From PCRC01 sp017848435 (GTDB lineage: Bacteria > Pseudomonadota > Gammaproteobacteria > Burkholderiales > Burkholderiaceae_C): 64,000 nucleotides of DNA. Under the pieces are notes generated by a model. It saw only the letters and a program-made list of their open reading frames with translations, ran no database searches and was not told the origin of the DNA. The stretch spans positions 2,542,001 through 2,606,000 of the forward strand of contig OZ260072.1 of NCBI GenBank assembly GCA_965284315.1, given 5' to 3'. Position 1 is the first letter of the stretch. Each line of letters opens with the position of its first letter. Below, one piece after another: positions 24,406 through 32,553 of this stretch. The translations under genes were made by a program, and so were the position numbers.

Positions 24406-24675
24406 TCAGCCAATGACCGTGGGCAATGAACCAATGACCTGGCGAATCCAGTCCACCAGTGTGGACAGCATCCATGGGCCTGCCAGCGCGAGAGCGCCCA
24501 GTACCGCGAGCAGCTTGGGCAGAAAAGACAGCGTGGCTTCGTTGATCTGCGTGACCGCCTGCAGCAGGCTGATCACCAGGCCGGTGCCCAGCGCGACCAG
24601 CAGGATGGGCGCGCACACCGACAGCATGACCATCATGGCCTGGTGGCCATAGGTCAAGACCATTTCTGGTGTCAT
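24406..24675 (-). CDS. fliQ: FliQ, flagellar export gate protein
   Basis: This 89-residue protein has two transmembrane hairpin helices. Conserved features are GTGLVISLLQAVTQINEATLSF and the following KLLAVLGALALAGPWML. It packs around the FliP5-FliR1 core of the secretion channel. Its start codon overlaps the fliP stop by 4 bases, indicating translational coupling. Confidence 0.95.
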   Translation of the reverse strand: MTPEMVLTYGHQAMMVMLSVCAPILLVALGTGLVISLLQAVTQINEATLSFLPKLLAVLGALALAGPWMLSTLVDWIRQVIGSLPTVIG

Positions 24676-25415
24676 ACACCGCCCCCAAAGCCCGCCACCA
24701 GCGAGCCCATCATCAGGTTCCAGCCGTCGGCGAGCACAAACAGCATCAGCTTGATGGGCAGTGCCACCAGCACTGGCGACAGCATCATCATGCCCATCGC
24801 TGTGAGCACGCTGGCGACGATCAGGTCAACCACCAGAAACGGAATGAAGATCATGAACCCGGTCTGAAAGGCCGTCTTGAGTTCACTCGTCACAAAGGCT
24901 GGCACCAAAATCTTCAATGGCGTTTTGGCCGCATCAACTGGCGCGTCCTTGGCAATGCGGGTGAACAGGGCGAGGTCGGCTTGCCGGGTCTGCTTCAGCA
25001 TGAAAACGCGCAACGGTTCCGAGCCTTTCGCCACCGCTTCCTCAAAGCTGATTTTTTGCTCGTTGTAGGGCTTGTAGGCGTCCTGGTGGATTTTCTCCAG
25101 CGTCGGGCTCATGATGAAGAACGTCAGGAACAGCGACATGCCCACCAGCACCTGGTTCGGTGGCGTGCTCTGCAGCCCCAATGCCTGCCGCAGCAGGCCA
25201 AACACAATGATCAAGCGGGTGAAGCTGGTCATCAGCAGCAGAACGGCCGGCAGGAAAGACAGGGCGCCAAACGTCAGCAGCGTCTGGATGGGTACCGAGT
25301 AGGTGGTGTTCGCGCCGCTGCTTTGCGCCACGACGGACAAGGGCGCAGCCTGGGCAAAAACAGCTGGGCTGACCAGCGCCAGCGCGGCAAGGGCGGCCAT
25401 GGGCAGGAACTTCAT
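24672..25415 (-). CDS. fliP: FliP, flagellar export gate protein
   Basis: This 247-residue protein has a cleavable signal peptide (ALAALALVSPAVFAQA), as is usual for FliP, then four membrane segments. Conserved segments include TSFTRLIIVFGLLRQALG and PPNQVLVGMSLFLTFF near the middle and the C-terminal VDLIVASVLTAMGMMMLSP. Five copies form the channel of the export gate. It overlaps fliO and fliQ by 4 bases each. Confidence 0.96.
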   Translation of the reverse strand: MKFLPMAALAALALVSPAVFAQAAPLSVVAQSSGANTTYSVPIQTLLTFGALSFLPAVLLLMTSFTRLIIVFGLLRQALGLQSTPPNQVLVGMSLFLTFFIMSPTLEKIHQDAYKPYNEQKISFEEAVAKGSEPLRVFMLKQTRQADLALFTRIAKDAPVDAAKTPLKILVPAFVTSELKTAFQTGFMIFIPFLVVDLIVASVLTAMGMMMLSPVLVALPIKLMLFVLADGWNLMMGSLVAGFGGGV

Positions 25416-25750
25416 GCGCGGCGACCGGTGTAGCTGGACAATGTTTCGCGCAGCAGGTGGGCAAAACCTGCTGCGGGCGGCAAGGGTTGTGCAGACAGCG
25501 GGGCTTGGGGCAGGTTGTCCAGCTGGTTGATCAAGGTGACCTGGTGCTGGGTGACGCCCAGCACCAGGACGCGGTCGTCGGCCCGTACCAGCACGACCCG
25601 CTCACGGGGACCGAGGGACAGCTGACCCATCAGTTCCAGGGCATAGGGGCTGGTGCGCCGGGATGGCAGCTTGCGCAGGCTGGCCAGCACGATGGGGATG
25701 GCCACCATGACCAGAACCAGGACACCAAGTGCCCACGTCGTCATTGACAT
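25412..25750 (-). CDS. fliO: FliO, export gate assembly protein
   Basis: This 112-residue protein has one N-terminal membrane helix (WALGVLVLVMVAIPIVLASL) and a small cytoplasmic domain with LMGQLSLGPRERVVLVRADD and VLVLGVTQHQVTLI, as in FliO. FliO helps assemble the FliP ring. Sequence conservation in this family is low, and the gene order fliN-fliO-fliP secures the call. A second ATG two codons in is an equal start candidate. Confidence 0.9.
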   Translation of the reverse strand: MSMTTWALGVLVLVMVAIPIVLASLRKLPSRRTSPYALELMGQLSLGPRERVVLVRADDRVLVLGVTQHQVTLINQLDNLPQAPLSAQPLPPAAGFAHLLRETLSSYTGRRA

Positions 25751-25759
25751 GGCATCCTT

Positions 25760-26182
25760 TCAGGCGAAACGGTTCAGGCGGCGCATCCGCTCAGATGGCG
25801 TGACGATGTCGGTCAGCCGGATGCCGAATTTGTCGTTGACCACGACCACCTCGCCCTGTGCGATCAAAAAACCGTTGACCAACACGTCCATTGGCTCACC
25901 AGCCAGGGCTTCCAACTCGATGACCGAGCCCTGTGCCAGTTGCAGGATGTGTTTGATCGGGATGCGCGTGCGACCCAGTTCCACTGTGAGCTGGACCGGG
26001 ATGTCCAGCACCATGTCAATGTCGTCGCGCTGGGTCAGTGGTCCGTTGGGGGACAGGGGCGGGAAGATTTCAGGCCGCGTTGGGCTGGCGCCGCTTTGCT
26101 GCGATGCCTCGGCTTCGGCCAACGCGCTGGCCCAGTCGTCGGCCATGGCATCCTGTTCAACACTGGAATCAAAAGTAGACAT
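25760..26182 (-). CDS. fliN: FliN, C-ring switch protein
   Basis: This 140-residue protein has an acidic, variable N-terminus and a C-terminal SpoA domain (VQLTVELGRTRIPIKHILQL to RLTDIVTPSERM). FliN forms the base of the C ring with FliM, binds the export ATPase regulator FliH and contributes to switching. It lies 15 bases after fliM and 9 bases before fliO. Confidence 0.95.
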   Translation of the reverse strand: MSTFDSSVEQDAMADDWASALAEAEASQQSGASPTRPEIFPPLSPNGPLTQRDDIDMVLDIPVQLTVELGRTRIPIKHILQLAQGSVIELEALAGEPMDVLVNGFLIAQGEVVVVNDKFGIRLTDIVTPSERMRRLNRFA

Positions 26183-26197
26183 TCGGTTTCTCCTAAA

Positions 26198-27199
26198 TCA
26201 GCGGACCGCTACGGTGCTGTGGTCACCCGGAGGTTGCGTCAGCACGTCCTGTACCCGGAGGCCATAACGTGCCCCCAGCGTGCCGTAAGCGCATTCAAAC
26301 AGGGGGACGCCATCGACCTTGGCGGTCAGCGTTGGGTTGCGGTTCAGCTCAATGAAGTCGCCAGCCTTGAGTCCCAGCAGCGCCCGTACGGACGATTCCT
26401 GCTGGGCCAGTTCTGCGGTCAGCTCCACCGTGGCCGACTTGATCTGCTGCGTGAGCAAGGTGACCCAGCGGCGGTCGGGCTCTGCCTGGTCGCCCTGCAG
26501 GGGGGAGTACAGGGTTTCGCGGATGGGCTCGAAGGTGGAGTAGGGGATGCAAATGTGCAGATCGCCGCCGCCCTCGCCAATCTCGATCCGGAAGGTGGCT
26601 GTGACCACAATTTCCGATGGCGTGGCCACGTTGGCGAATTGCGTGTGCATTTCGGAGCGTGCGTACTCCAGCGTGATCGGGTAGATGGTCGACCAGGCCT
26701 TGGTGTACTCGGTGGCGATCACCTCCACCAACCGCAGGATGATGCGTTGCTCGGTGGGCGAGAACTCGCGGCCTTCCACGCGCACATGGTTGCTGCCGCT
26801 GCCACCGAACAGGTTGTCGATGATGCTGAATACCAGTACCGGGTCGCAGATCAGCAGCCCCGAACCGCGCAGGGGCCGGATGTGCATGATGTTGATGCTG
26901 GTCGGCACCACGATGTTGCGCAGGAAGGCGCTGTACTTCTGCACCTTGACTGGCCCGACCGAAATGTCGGGACTGCGGCGCATGAAGTTGAACAGCCCGA
27001 TCCGGAAGTTGCGTGCAAACCGCTCGTGGACGATTTCCAGGGTGGGCATGCGTCCGCGGACGATGCGCTCCTGGCTGGACAGGTCGTACTGGCGAACGCC
27101 CGAGGCATCTACCGGGGCGGCTGTGCTGGTCTGGGTTTCTCCCGTGACCCCTGCCAGCAGGGCATCGACTTCGTCTTGAGTCAGGGTGTTCTGGGTCAT
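26198..27199 (-). CDS. fliM: FliM, C-ring switch protein and CheY-P target
   Basis: This 333-residue protein begins with LTQDEVDALL, the conserved N-terminal peptide that binds phosphorylated CheY. The middle CheC-like domain and the C-terminal SpoA domain (FIELNRNPTLTAKVDGVPLF) follow. It is the only FliM in the window, so any of the three CheY proteins acting on this motor would dock here. It lies 9 bases after fliL. Confidence 0.96.
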   Translation of the reverse strand: MTQNTLTQDEVDALLAGVTGETQTSTAAPVDASGVRQYDLSSQERIVRGRMPTLEIVHERFARNFRIGLFNFMRRSPDISVGPVKVQKYSAFLRNIVVPTSINIMHIRPLRGSGLLICDPVLVFSIIDNLFGGSGSNHVRVEGREFSPTEQRIILRLVEVIATEYTKAWSTIYPITLEYARSEMHTQFANVATPSEIVVTATFRIEIGEGGGDLHICIPYSTFEPIRETLYSPLQGDQAEPDRRWVTLLTQQIKSATVELTAELAQQESSVRALLGLKAGDFIELNRNPTLTAKVDGVPLFECAYGTLGARYGLRVQDVLTQPPGDHSTVAVR

Positions 27200-27208
27200 G
27201 CAACCGCC

Positions 27209-27760
27209 TTACTGGACCAGAAACTGTGAAAAGAGAACGTCCTTGATCGGGTTGACGGTCTTCTGCTTGGCCGGTGCCGATGCCGTCCCCTCTGGTGCTG
27301 TTGCCAGATCGGCGTCGGTGATGTCGACACCGATGGCTTGCGCTGCGCGGACGCCGATCTGCCGTGCCAGCAGTTGTTTGCCTTCGAGTGTGAGCAGGTC
27401 CTCGGTGCGCTTGGATGCGATCAGCAACAGGATGTTGTTTCTCAGGGCAGGCAGGCGTGTCTTGAGGTCGTTTTCAATGGTTGCATCTTCCAGCTCCAGG
27501 GTAACGCCGATTTGTGCGTAATGGTCACCCCCGTCGTCCCGCAGGTTGACGGTGAAGTTCTCCAGCGGTACGAAGATGCTTTTCGAGGGTGTTTTGCGCT
27601 TGGCCGCCTCTGGCGCATGAGACTCGGCTTTCTGCTGCTGCATGTAAAAGTAGGCAGCGCCCGCGGCGCCGCACACCAAAAGCAGGATGACAGCCGCGAT
27701 GACAAGGCGTTTCTTGGACGATTTTTGGGGAGCGGTGGCGGTGTTGGTTTCCGTTGACAT
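27209..27760 (-). CDS. fliL: FliL, flagellar basal body-associated protein
   Basis: This 183-residue single-pass protein starts at 27760 (MSTETNT). The longer frame from 27808 adds residues that are not needed. The membrane helix is RLVIAAVILLLVCGAAGAAYFY, followed by a periplasmic FliL domain with FVPLENFTVNL and DLKTRLPALRNNILLLIASK. FliL surrounds the stator and helps motor output. It begins after a 101-base gap behind fliK that holds inverted repeats, so a separate promoter for fliLMNOPQR is possible. Confidence 0.93.
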   Translation of the reverse strand: MSTETNTATAPQKSSKKRLVIAAVILLLVCGAAGAAYFYMQQQKAESHAPEAAKRKTPSKSIFVPLENFTVNLRDDGGDHYAQIGVTLELEDATIENDLKTRLPALRNNILLLIASKRTEDLLTLEGKQLLARQIGVRAAQAIGVDITDADLATAPEGTASAPAKQKTVNPIKDVLFSQFLVQ

Positions 27761-27772
27761 GGGTACTTTCGT

Positions 27773-27794
27773 TCTGAGCTTCATTGTGCTCAGA
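27773..27794 (-). promoter_or_regulatory. inverted repeat between fliK and fliL
   Basis: TCTGAGC (27773-27779) and GCTCAGA (27788-27794) form a perfect 7-base-pair dyad with an 8-base loop, ending 13 bases upstream of the fliL start. It could be a weak terminator after fliK or a leader element of fliL. A second, shorter dyad (CCGC/GCGG) lies near 27835-27848. Confidence 0.4.
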
Positions 27795-27861
27795 CGGGTC
27801 CATGGCAATGCAACGATAAAGATTCTGAAAGCACCGCAGTTTCGCGGAGTCGCCCATGGGT

Positions 27862-29016
27862 TCAGGCGTACAGGTCCAGGACCCCTTGCGCACGCCGAGG
27901 GCTGCCGCCAACCCGCATGTCGATGGTGGTTGTTGCGGTGCGGCCTTCCACCGTGCGTGGCGACGCGTCAAACCGTGGCTGGTCTTGCGCTGCCTGCTGC
28001 TGCCCTTGTGCTTCAGCGCCAACGCTGGTCTGCCCCAGGCTGAGGCCTTGGCTGTTCAGCATTTCGCGCAGTTGTGGCAAAGACTGTGTGATGCCTTCGC
28101 GGGTGGCGGCATGGGTTGCCGTAAAACCAATGTCGGCGACCTGGGACGACACACGCAGTTCAATCTGGATCGGGCCGAGTTCAGCTGGGTTCATCCGCAG
28201 CTCTGCGTGCTGCAGCCCGCCTTTGACGAGGAAGCGCACCTCAGACACCAGTTCGGCTGGGAATGTGGGCGAAGAGGGCTGGGTTTGCAAGGTGTTTTTG
28301 TACACCCCGGCAGACTCCGCAGCTGCGTGGCTCACCGCTTGTCGAAAACCGCCTCCCAGGTCAACGGCGGCAGGCATGGTGGGCTGGAATGGTTCAGCCA
28401 GCGGGGTGTCCTGGGCCTGGGCCGTGGTGTCCAGTGTGCTCACCAAGCCCGGTTTGGCCGCTTTGCTGGCCGCTGGCTCAGGCACCGCCATGAGACTGGC
28501 TGCACCCGCTTCGGGCGCCGGTCGTGGTGTGGTCGCGGCTGCAGCCAGGGTGGTCATGGCGGCAGGCAAGGACGTTTCTGGGCCGTGCGCGTGGCCCCGT
28601 ACCAGGTCCAGCAGTGCATGGGTCGGCGACCGTGCCTCGGGGCCCAACGCGAGGGGCATGGGGCTGGCCGAGGCGGTGTTGTCGCCGTTGACCGAAGGCA
28701 GCGGTTGACCCTGGGCGGTGTCTCTGGCTGTTGGGAGTAGTGGTATGACTTGGGGGAGCACCAGACCCAAACCTAAAAAATCCGGCGGGAGCACAGGTTC
28801 CTGTGCGGGGATGCTCAAACCCTCTGACAAGGGCAGGGCGCTTCCTGTGTCCGCGGGAATGGTGTCGTCTGGCACCACCGACAGGGCTTGCATCAGGTCT
28901 TGAAACAGGTCGGTGGGTACATCGTCGGTGCTTTGAGACGAACTGGCCGTGTCAGTCGTCTTGCGTGTGCTGTTGGTGGCGGGTGTGGCCGGTGCGGTGA
29001 TCATGGGCGCACTCAT
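27862..29016 (-). CDS. fliK: FliK, hook-length control protein
   Basis: This 384-residue protein is low in complexity and rich in A, P, T and Q over the first 270 residues, as expected for the secreted molecular ruler. The conserved C-terminal domain reads SEVRFLVKGGLQHAELRMNP, followed by AELGPIQIEL, and ends in a Q-rich tail. FliK measures the hook and switches export specificity through FlhB. The fliJ stop overlaps its start by 4 bases. Confidence 0.92.
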   Translation of the reverse strand: MSAPMITAPATPATNSTRKTTDTASSSQSTDDVPTDLFQDLMQALSVVPDDTIPADTGSALPLSEGLSIPAQEPVLPPDFLGLGLVLPQVIPLLPTARDTAQGQPLPSVNGDNTASASPMPLALGPEARSPTHALLDLVRGHAHGPETSLPAAMTTLAAAATTPRPAPEAGAASLMAVPEPAASKAAKPGLVSTLDTTAQAQDTPLAEPFQPTMPAAVDLGGGFRQAVSHAAAESAGVYKNTLQTQPSSPTFPAELVSEVRFLVKGGLQHAELRMNPAELGPIQIELRVSSQVADIGFTATHAATREGITQSLPQLREMLNSQGLSLGQTSVGAEAQGQQQAAQDQPRFDASPRTVEGRTATTTIDMRVGGSPRRAQGVLDLYA

Positions 29017-29465
29017 TTTGTCTTGTCCATCGGCTGAGTCCGGATGGCACGGGATGCCCAGGCGTCGGACTCTTTCTGGTCTCTGCGCACCTGCAGTACC
29101 TGCTGGGCCGTTTTCTGCCGTGTGTGCAGTGACTGCAGTGCCAGCAGCCGCTTTTGCCGCTCGACCAACTGGGCCTGGGCCTGGGCGCTGATCTGTTCAC
29201 GTTCGTTGCAGGCCTGTTGCTGTGCGCCGATGGCATGGCCGATGGCGTTGGTGAACTGCTGACGGCCTTCCAGTGTGGCAATGGTGAAGGGCTGGGAGCC
29301 AGTGCCCGGCGCACGGTTCAGGAACTCGGTTCTGAAGGTTTGCAACCGAGCCAGCGTCTGTTGCGATTCCTGGGCCATGCGTTTGACCGTGTTTGCCTGG
29401 ACCATCTCACTGTCGCGGTCGGCTTCGGCACGGTCGATCAGCTTGATCAGTATTTGCTGTTTCAT
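29013..29465 (-). CDS. fliJ: FliJ, export chaperone/ATPase stalk
   Basis: This 150-residue protein is predicted to be almost wholly coiled coil, rich in Q, R, E and A, as is FliJ, which sits in the FliI hexamer like a rotary stalk and contacts FlhA. Sequence conservation is weak. Position between fliI and fliK with 4-base overlaps on both sides and the N-terminal QQILIKLIDRAEADRDS support the call. Confidence 0.88.
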   Translation of the reverse strand: MKQQILIKLIDRAEADRDSEMVQANTVKRMAQESQQTLARLQTFRTEFLNRAPGTGSQPFTIATLEGRQQFTNAIGHAIGAQQQACNEREQISAQAQAQLVERQKRLLALQSLHTRQKTAQQVLQVRRDQKESDAWASRAIRTQPMDKTK

Positions 29466-30886
29466 GGGTTCGTGGGCTCCAGCAGTTGTTCAAGTTGTTC
29501 CAGACTTTGGGCCAGTGGAACGCCTTCCAGCATGCCCTGCTGGAGAAAGCGGGCGACCTGGGGGTACAGGTGGATTGCCAGATCGGTGGCGGGATCGCTG
29601 CCCGGAGTGTATGCACCCACCGCGATCAGGTCGCGTTGCCGCTGGTAGCGGGCATAGACTGATTTCAGGTTCAATGCCAGCTTCTGGTGCCGCTCGGTGG
29701 TGACGTTGTGCATCACCCGCGAAATGGATTTTTCAATGTCAATGGCAGGGAAGTGGCCTTCGTCGGCGAGGTCCCGAGACAGAACGAAATGCCCGTCCAA
29801 AATGGCCCGTGCGTTGTCGGCCACCGGGTCCTGCTGGTCGTCCCCTTCTGCGAGCACCGTGTAAAAAGCCGTGATGGAGCCGCAACCATTCAGACCATTG
29901 CCGGTTTGTTCCACCAGCTGGGGCAAACGGGCAAATACCGACGGTGGGTAGCCGCGTGTGGCGGGGGGCTCCCCGAGAGCGAGCGCAATTTCGCGGTGTG
30001 CCATGGCGTACCGTGTGAGCGAATCCATCAGCAGCAGGACGTGCTGGCCTTTGTCGCGGAAATGGCTGGCCAGGGCGGTGGCGTAGGTGGCGCCCTGCAT
30101 GCGCATCAGTGGCGGCAGGTCGGCGGGCGCGGCCACCACGATGGCACGGCTGCGGCCCTCGGGGCCCAGGATGTCCTCGACGAACTCTTTCACTTCCCGG
30201 CCCCGTTCGCCGATCAGGCCAACGATGATCACATCGGCTTGCGTGTGGCGTGCCATCATCCCCAGCAGAACGCTCTTGCCAACGCCTGAGCCTGCGAACA
30301 GGCCCAGCCGCTGGCCCCGGCCCACCGTCAAGATCGAGTTGATCGCGCGCACACCCACGTCCAGCGGCTGCCGGACCGGGTCTCGGTCCATCGCGTTCAG
30401 TGGCTCGCGCACGATGGGTTGCATGCGGGTCTGGTACAGCGGTGGGCCACCGTCCAGTGGCTGGCCTGCCGGGTCCACCACACGGCCGAGCAGGCCTTCG
30501 CCCATCGGCAGGCGCCGTGTGTGCGATTCCTTGCGTGGGCGTTCGGGCAGGTCACTGCCGTAATGCAACCGTTCCAAAGGGTAGCGAACCGGCTCGACGC
30601 AGGCGCCCGGGGACAGGCCATTCAGGTCGCCGGTGGGCATCAGAAACAGGTGTTCCCTGGAGAATCCGACCACCTCGGCTTCAGAGGTGTGTTCGCCATC
30701 GCGCACCACACAGACACTGCCCAGTGGCAAGCGCAGGCCGCTGGCCTCCATCACCAGTCCTGACACGCGAACCAGGCGGCCACTGGTGGTCAGAGGCGGT
30801 GGGGTGGCAATGAGGCTGCGGTGTGCCTGCAGGTGGGCTGCCATGGCGGCTGCCACAGGGCCAGAGCGGCTGGTGGCGACGGTCAA
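29462..30886 (-). CDS. fliI: FliI, flagellum-specific export ATPase
   Basis: This 474-residue protein is an F1-ATPase beta-like enzyme. The Walker A loop is GLFAGSGVGKSVLLGMMA, Walker B lies in HVLLLMDSLTRYAMAHREIA, and the family signature is GEPPATRGYPPSVFARLP. It forms a hexamer beneath the export gate and helps deliver substrates. It overlaps fliH by 4 bases and fliJ by 4 bases. Confidence 0.97.
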   Translation of the reverse strand: MTVATSRSGPVAAAMAAHLQAHRSLIATPPPLTTSGRLVRVSGLVMEASGLRLPLGSVCVVRDGEHTSEAEVVGFSREHLFLMPTGDLNGLSPGACVEPVRYPLERLHYGSDLPERPRKESHTRRLPMGEGLLGRVVDPAGQPLDGGPPLYQTRMQPIVREPLNAMDRDPVRQPLDVGVRAINSILTVGRGQRLGLFAGSGVGKSVLLGMMARHTQADVIIVGLIGERGREVKEFVEDILGPEGRSRAIVVAAPADLPPLMRMQGATYATALASHFRDKGQHVLLLMDSLTRYAMAHREIALALGEPPATRGYPPSVFARLPQLVEQTGNGLNGCGSITAFYTVLAEGDDQQDPVADNARAILDGHFVLSRDLADEGHFPAIDIEKSISRVMHNVTTERHQKLALNLKSVYARYQRQRDLIAVGAYTPGSDPATDLAIHLYPQVARFLQQGMLEGVPLAQSLEQLEQLLEPTNP

Positions 30887-31551
30887 GGCAAAGGCTCCTC
30901 GTCACGTCCGAGGTTGGCCATGACCGCTTGCCAGCGGGCTTCGAAGCTGGCATCGACCACCCCCGAATCCGCTTCCAGGCGTAGGCCGCCAGGGCGCACA
31001 CTGGCGTCTTCCACCAGGTGGCACCGGGCGCCACCCGGCCGTTTGTGCAGGTGCTCTCCCAGAAGTGCTGCATCGTCCGGATGAACCCGCAGCTCAACGT
31101 TCGAAACGCCTTCCCCCAGTGCCCGAAGGGCTTCTGTAGCCACCGGTATCAGGCCTTCTTTGGACAGCACCAGTTCACGCCGCAGGACCTGCCGTGCGAT
31201 GTCGATGGCCAGCGACACCAGGTCGCTGGCCACCTGCGACTCCAGCCCGACCATCTGGTCCTGGAAGCGGGTCAGTACCTCGTGCAGGCGGGTTGCAACC
31301 TCGGACGCGTCGTCGGACTCGCGCTGGCGCAAGACCTTGGCACCTTCGGCAAACCCCTGCTGCTGGCCGGCACGCAGTCCGGCTTCGTAGCCGCGCTGGC
31401 GCCCAAGCGCAAAGGCTGCGCGTGCAGTGGGGTTGTCCTGGTCCCGGGTGCCGAGCAACTGGATGCGCCCTGGTGCGGCCGGCGCCAGTTCCTGGAGCCA
31501 TGACATGTCGGGTTTGACCCCGACGGCTTCAGACGAAGCTTTCATCGCCAC
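30883..31551 (-). CDS. fliH: FliH, negative regulator of the export ATPase
   Basis: This 222-residue protein has an N-terminal tail with tryptophan and proline (SWLQELAPAAPGRI), which in homologues docks on FliN and FlhA, a helical middle, and the C-terminal domain (LSKEGLIPVATEALRALGEG) that binds FliI. The start lies inside the end of fliG (23-base overlap). ATG two codons in is an alternative. Gene order is the usual fliG-fliH-fliI. Confidence 0.92.
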   Translation of the reverse strand: MAMKASSEAVGVKPDMSWLQELAPAAPGRIQLLGTRDQDNPTARAAFALGRQRGYEAGLRAGQQQGFAEGAKVLRQRESDDASEVATRLHEVLTRFQDQMVGLESQVASDLVSLAIDIARQVLRRELVLSKEGLIPVATEALRALGEGVSNVELRVHPDDAALLGEHLHKRPGGARCHLVEDASVRPGGLRLEADSGVVDASFEARWQAVMANLGRDEEPLP

Positions 31552-32539
31552 TGCCTCCCAGAACGATTTGCCCCTCTTCGCTCAACCGGCGTACCAGCTT
31601 CAGTATTTCCTTCTGCTGGGCTTCAACCTCGGACAATCGGACCGGGCCGCGGCTCTCCAGATCCTCCTTGACGGTTTCGGCGGCACGTGCGCTCATGTTG
31701 CTGAAAATCTTCTGGCGCATCTCGGGTTCTGCCCCTTTCAGGGCCACCACGAGCGATTCGCCTGGCACTTCGCGCAGCATCAGCTGAATGGCCTTGTTGT
31801 CGAGCTTCAGCAGGTCGTCAAAGGTGAACATCTGGTCTTCGATTTTCTGCGCCAGGTCGCCGTCCAGGTCACGGATGGATTCCAGCACAGCGCCCTCGGC
31901 ACTGGCGCCCAGGAAGTTCAGCATTTCTGCCGCCGTTTTTGGACCACCGAGTGCCGCCTTGCGCACCCGCTCACCACCGGCAAGCACCTTGGAGAGCACA
32001 TCGTTCAGTTCCTTCATGGCGTTCGGCTGCATGCCGTCGAGGGTGGCAATCCGCAGCACCACGTCATTGCGCAGGCGGTCGGTAAAGCAGGTCAACACAC
32101 CGGAGGCATGGTCCCGGTCAAGGTGAACCAGGATGGACGCGATGATTTGCGGGTGCTCGTTGCGGATCAGCTCGGCCACGGCGGTGGCGTCCATCCATTT
32201 GAGGCTTTCGATGCCACTGACATCCCGGCCTTGCACAATGCGGTCGATCAGCAGACCGGCCTTGTCGTCGCCGAGAGCCAGTTTCAACACGTTGCTGACA
32301 TACGCGTTGCTGTCGTCCACCAGCGACCGTTGCGACTGGACTGTGCCCATGAAGCGGGCCAGTACTTCGTCAAATTGCTGGTCGGCCACCGTGGTGAGGC
32401 GGGCCATTCGCTCGCCCAGGCGTTGTACTTCCTTGGGCGTCAGGTGCTTGAAGACCTCGGCGGCACACTCTTCACCCAACGCCATCAACAGGATGGCGCT
32501 CGAATGCAGCCCTTCTTCTTCTGTCACTGCGCTTGCCAT
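31529..32539 (-). CDS. fliG: FliG, rotor switch protein
   Basis: This 336-residue protein has the three FliG domains: an N-terminal FliF-binding part (SAILLMALGEECAAEVFKHL), a middle domain with the FliM-binding region, and a C-terminal armadillo domain with the torque helix region FTFDDLLKLDNKAIQLMLRE. It converts stator movement into rotation and sets direction. It is 14 bases after fliF. Confidence 0.97.
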   Translation of the reverse strand: MASAVTEEEGLHSSAILLMALGEECAAEVFKHLTPKEVQRLGERMARLTTVADQQFDEVLARFMGTVQSQRSLVDDSNAYVSNVLKLALGDDKAGLLIDRIVQGRDVSGIESLKWMDATAVAELIRNEHPQIIASILVHLDRDHASGVLTCFTDRLRNDVVLRIATLDGMQPNAMKELNDVLSKVLAGGERVRKAALGGPKTAAEMLNFLGASAEGAVLESIRDLDGDLAQKIEDQMFTFDDLLKLDNKAIQLMLREVPGESLVVALKGAEPEMRQKIFSNMSARAAETVKEDLESRGPVRLSEVEAQQKEILKLVRRLSEEGQIVLGGSGDESFV

Positions 32540-32553
32540 GGCACTTCCTTGGT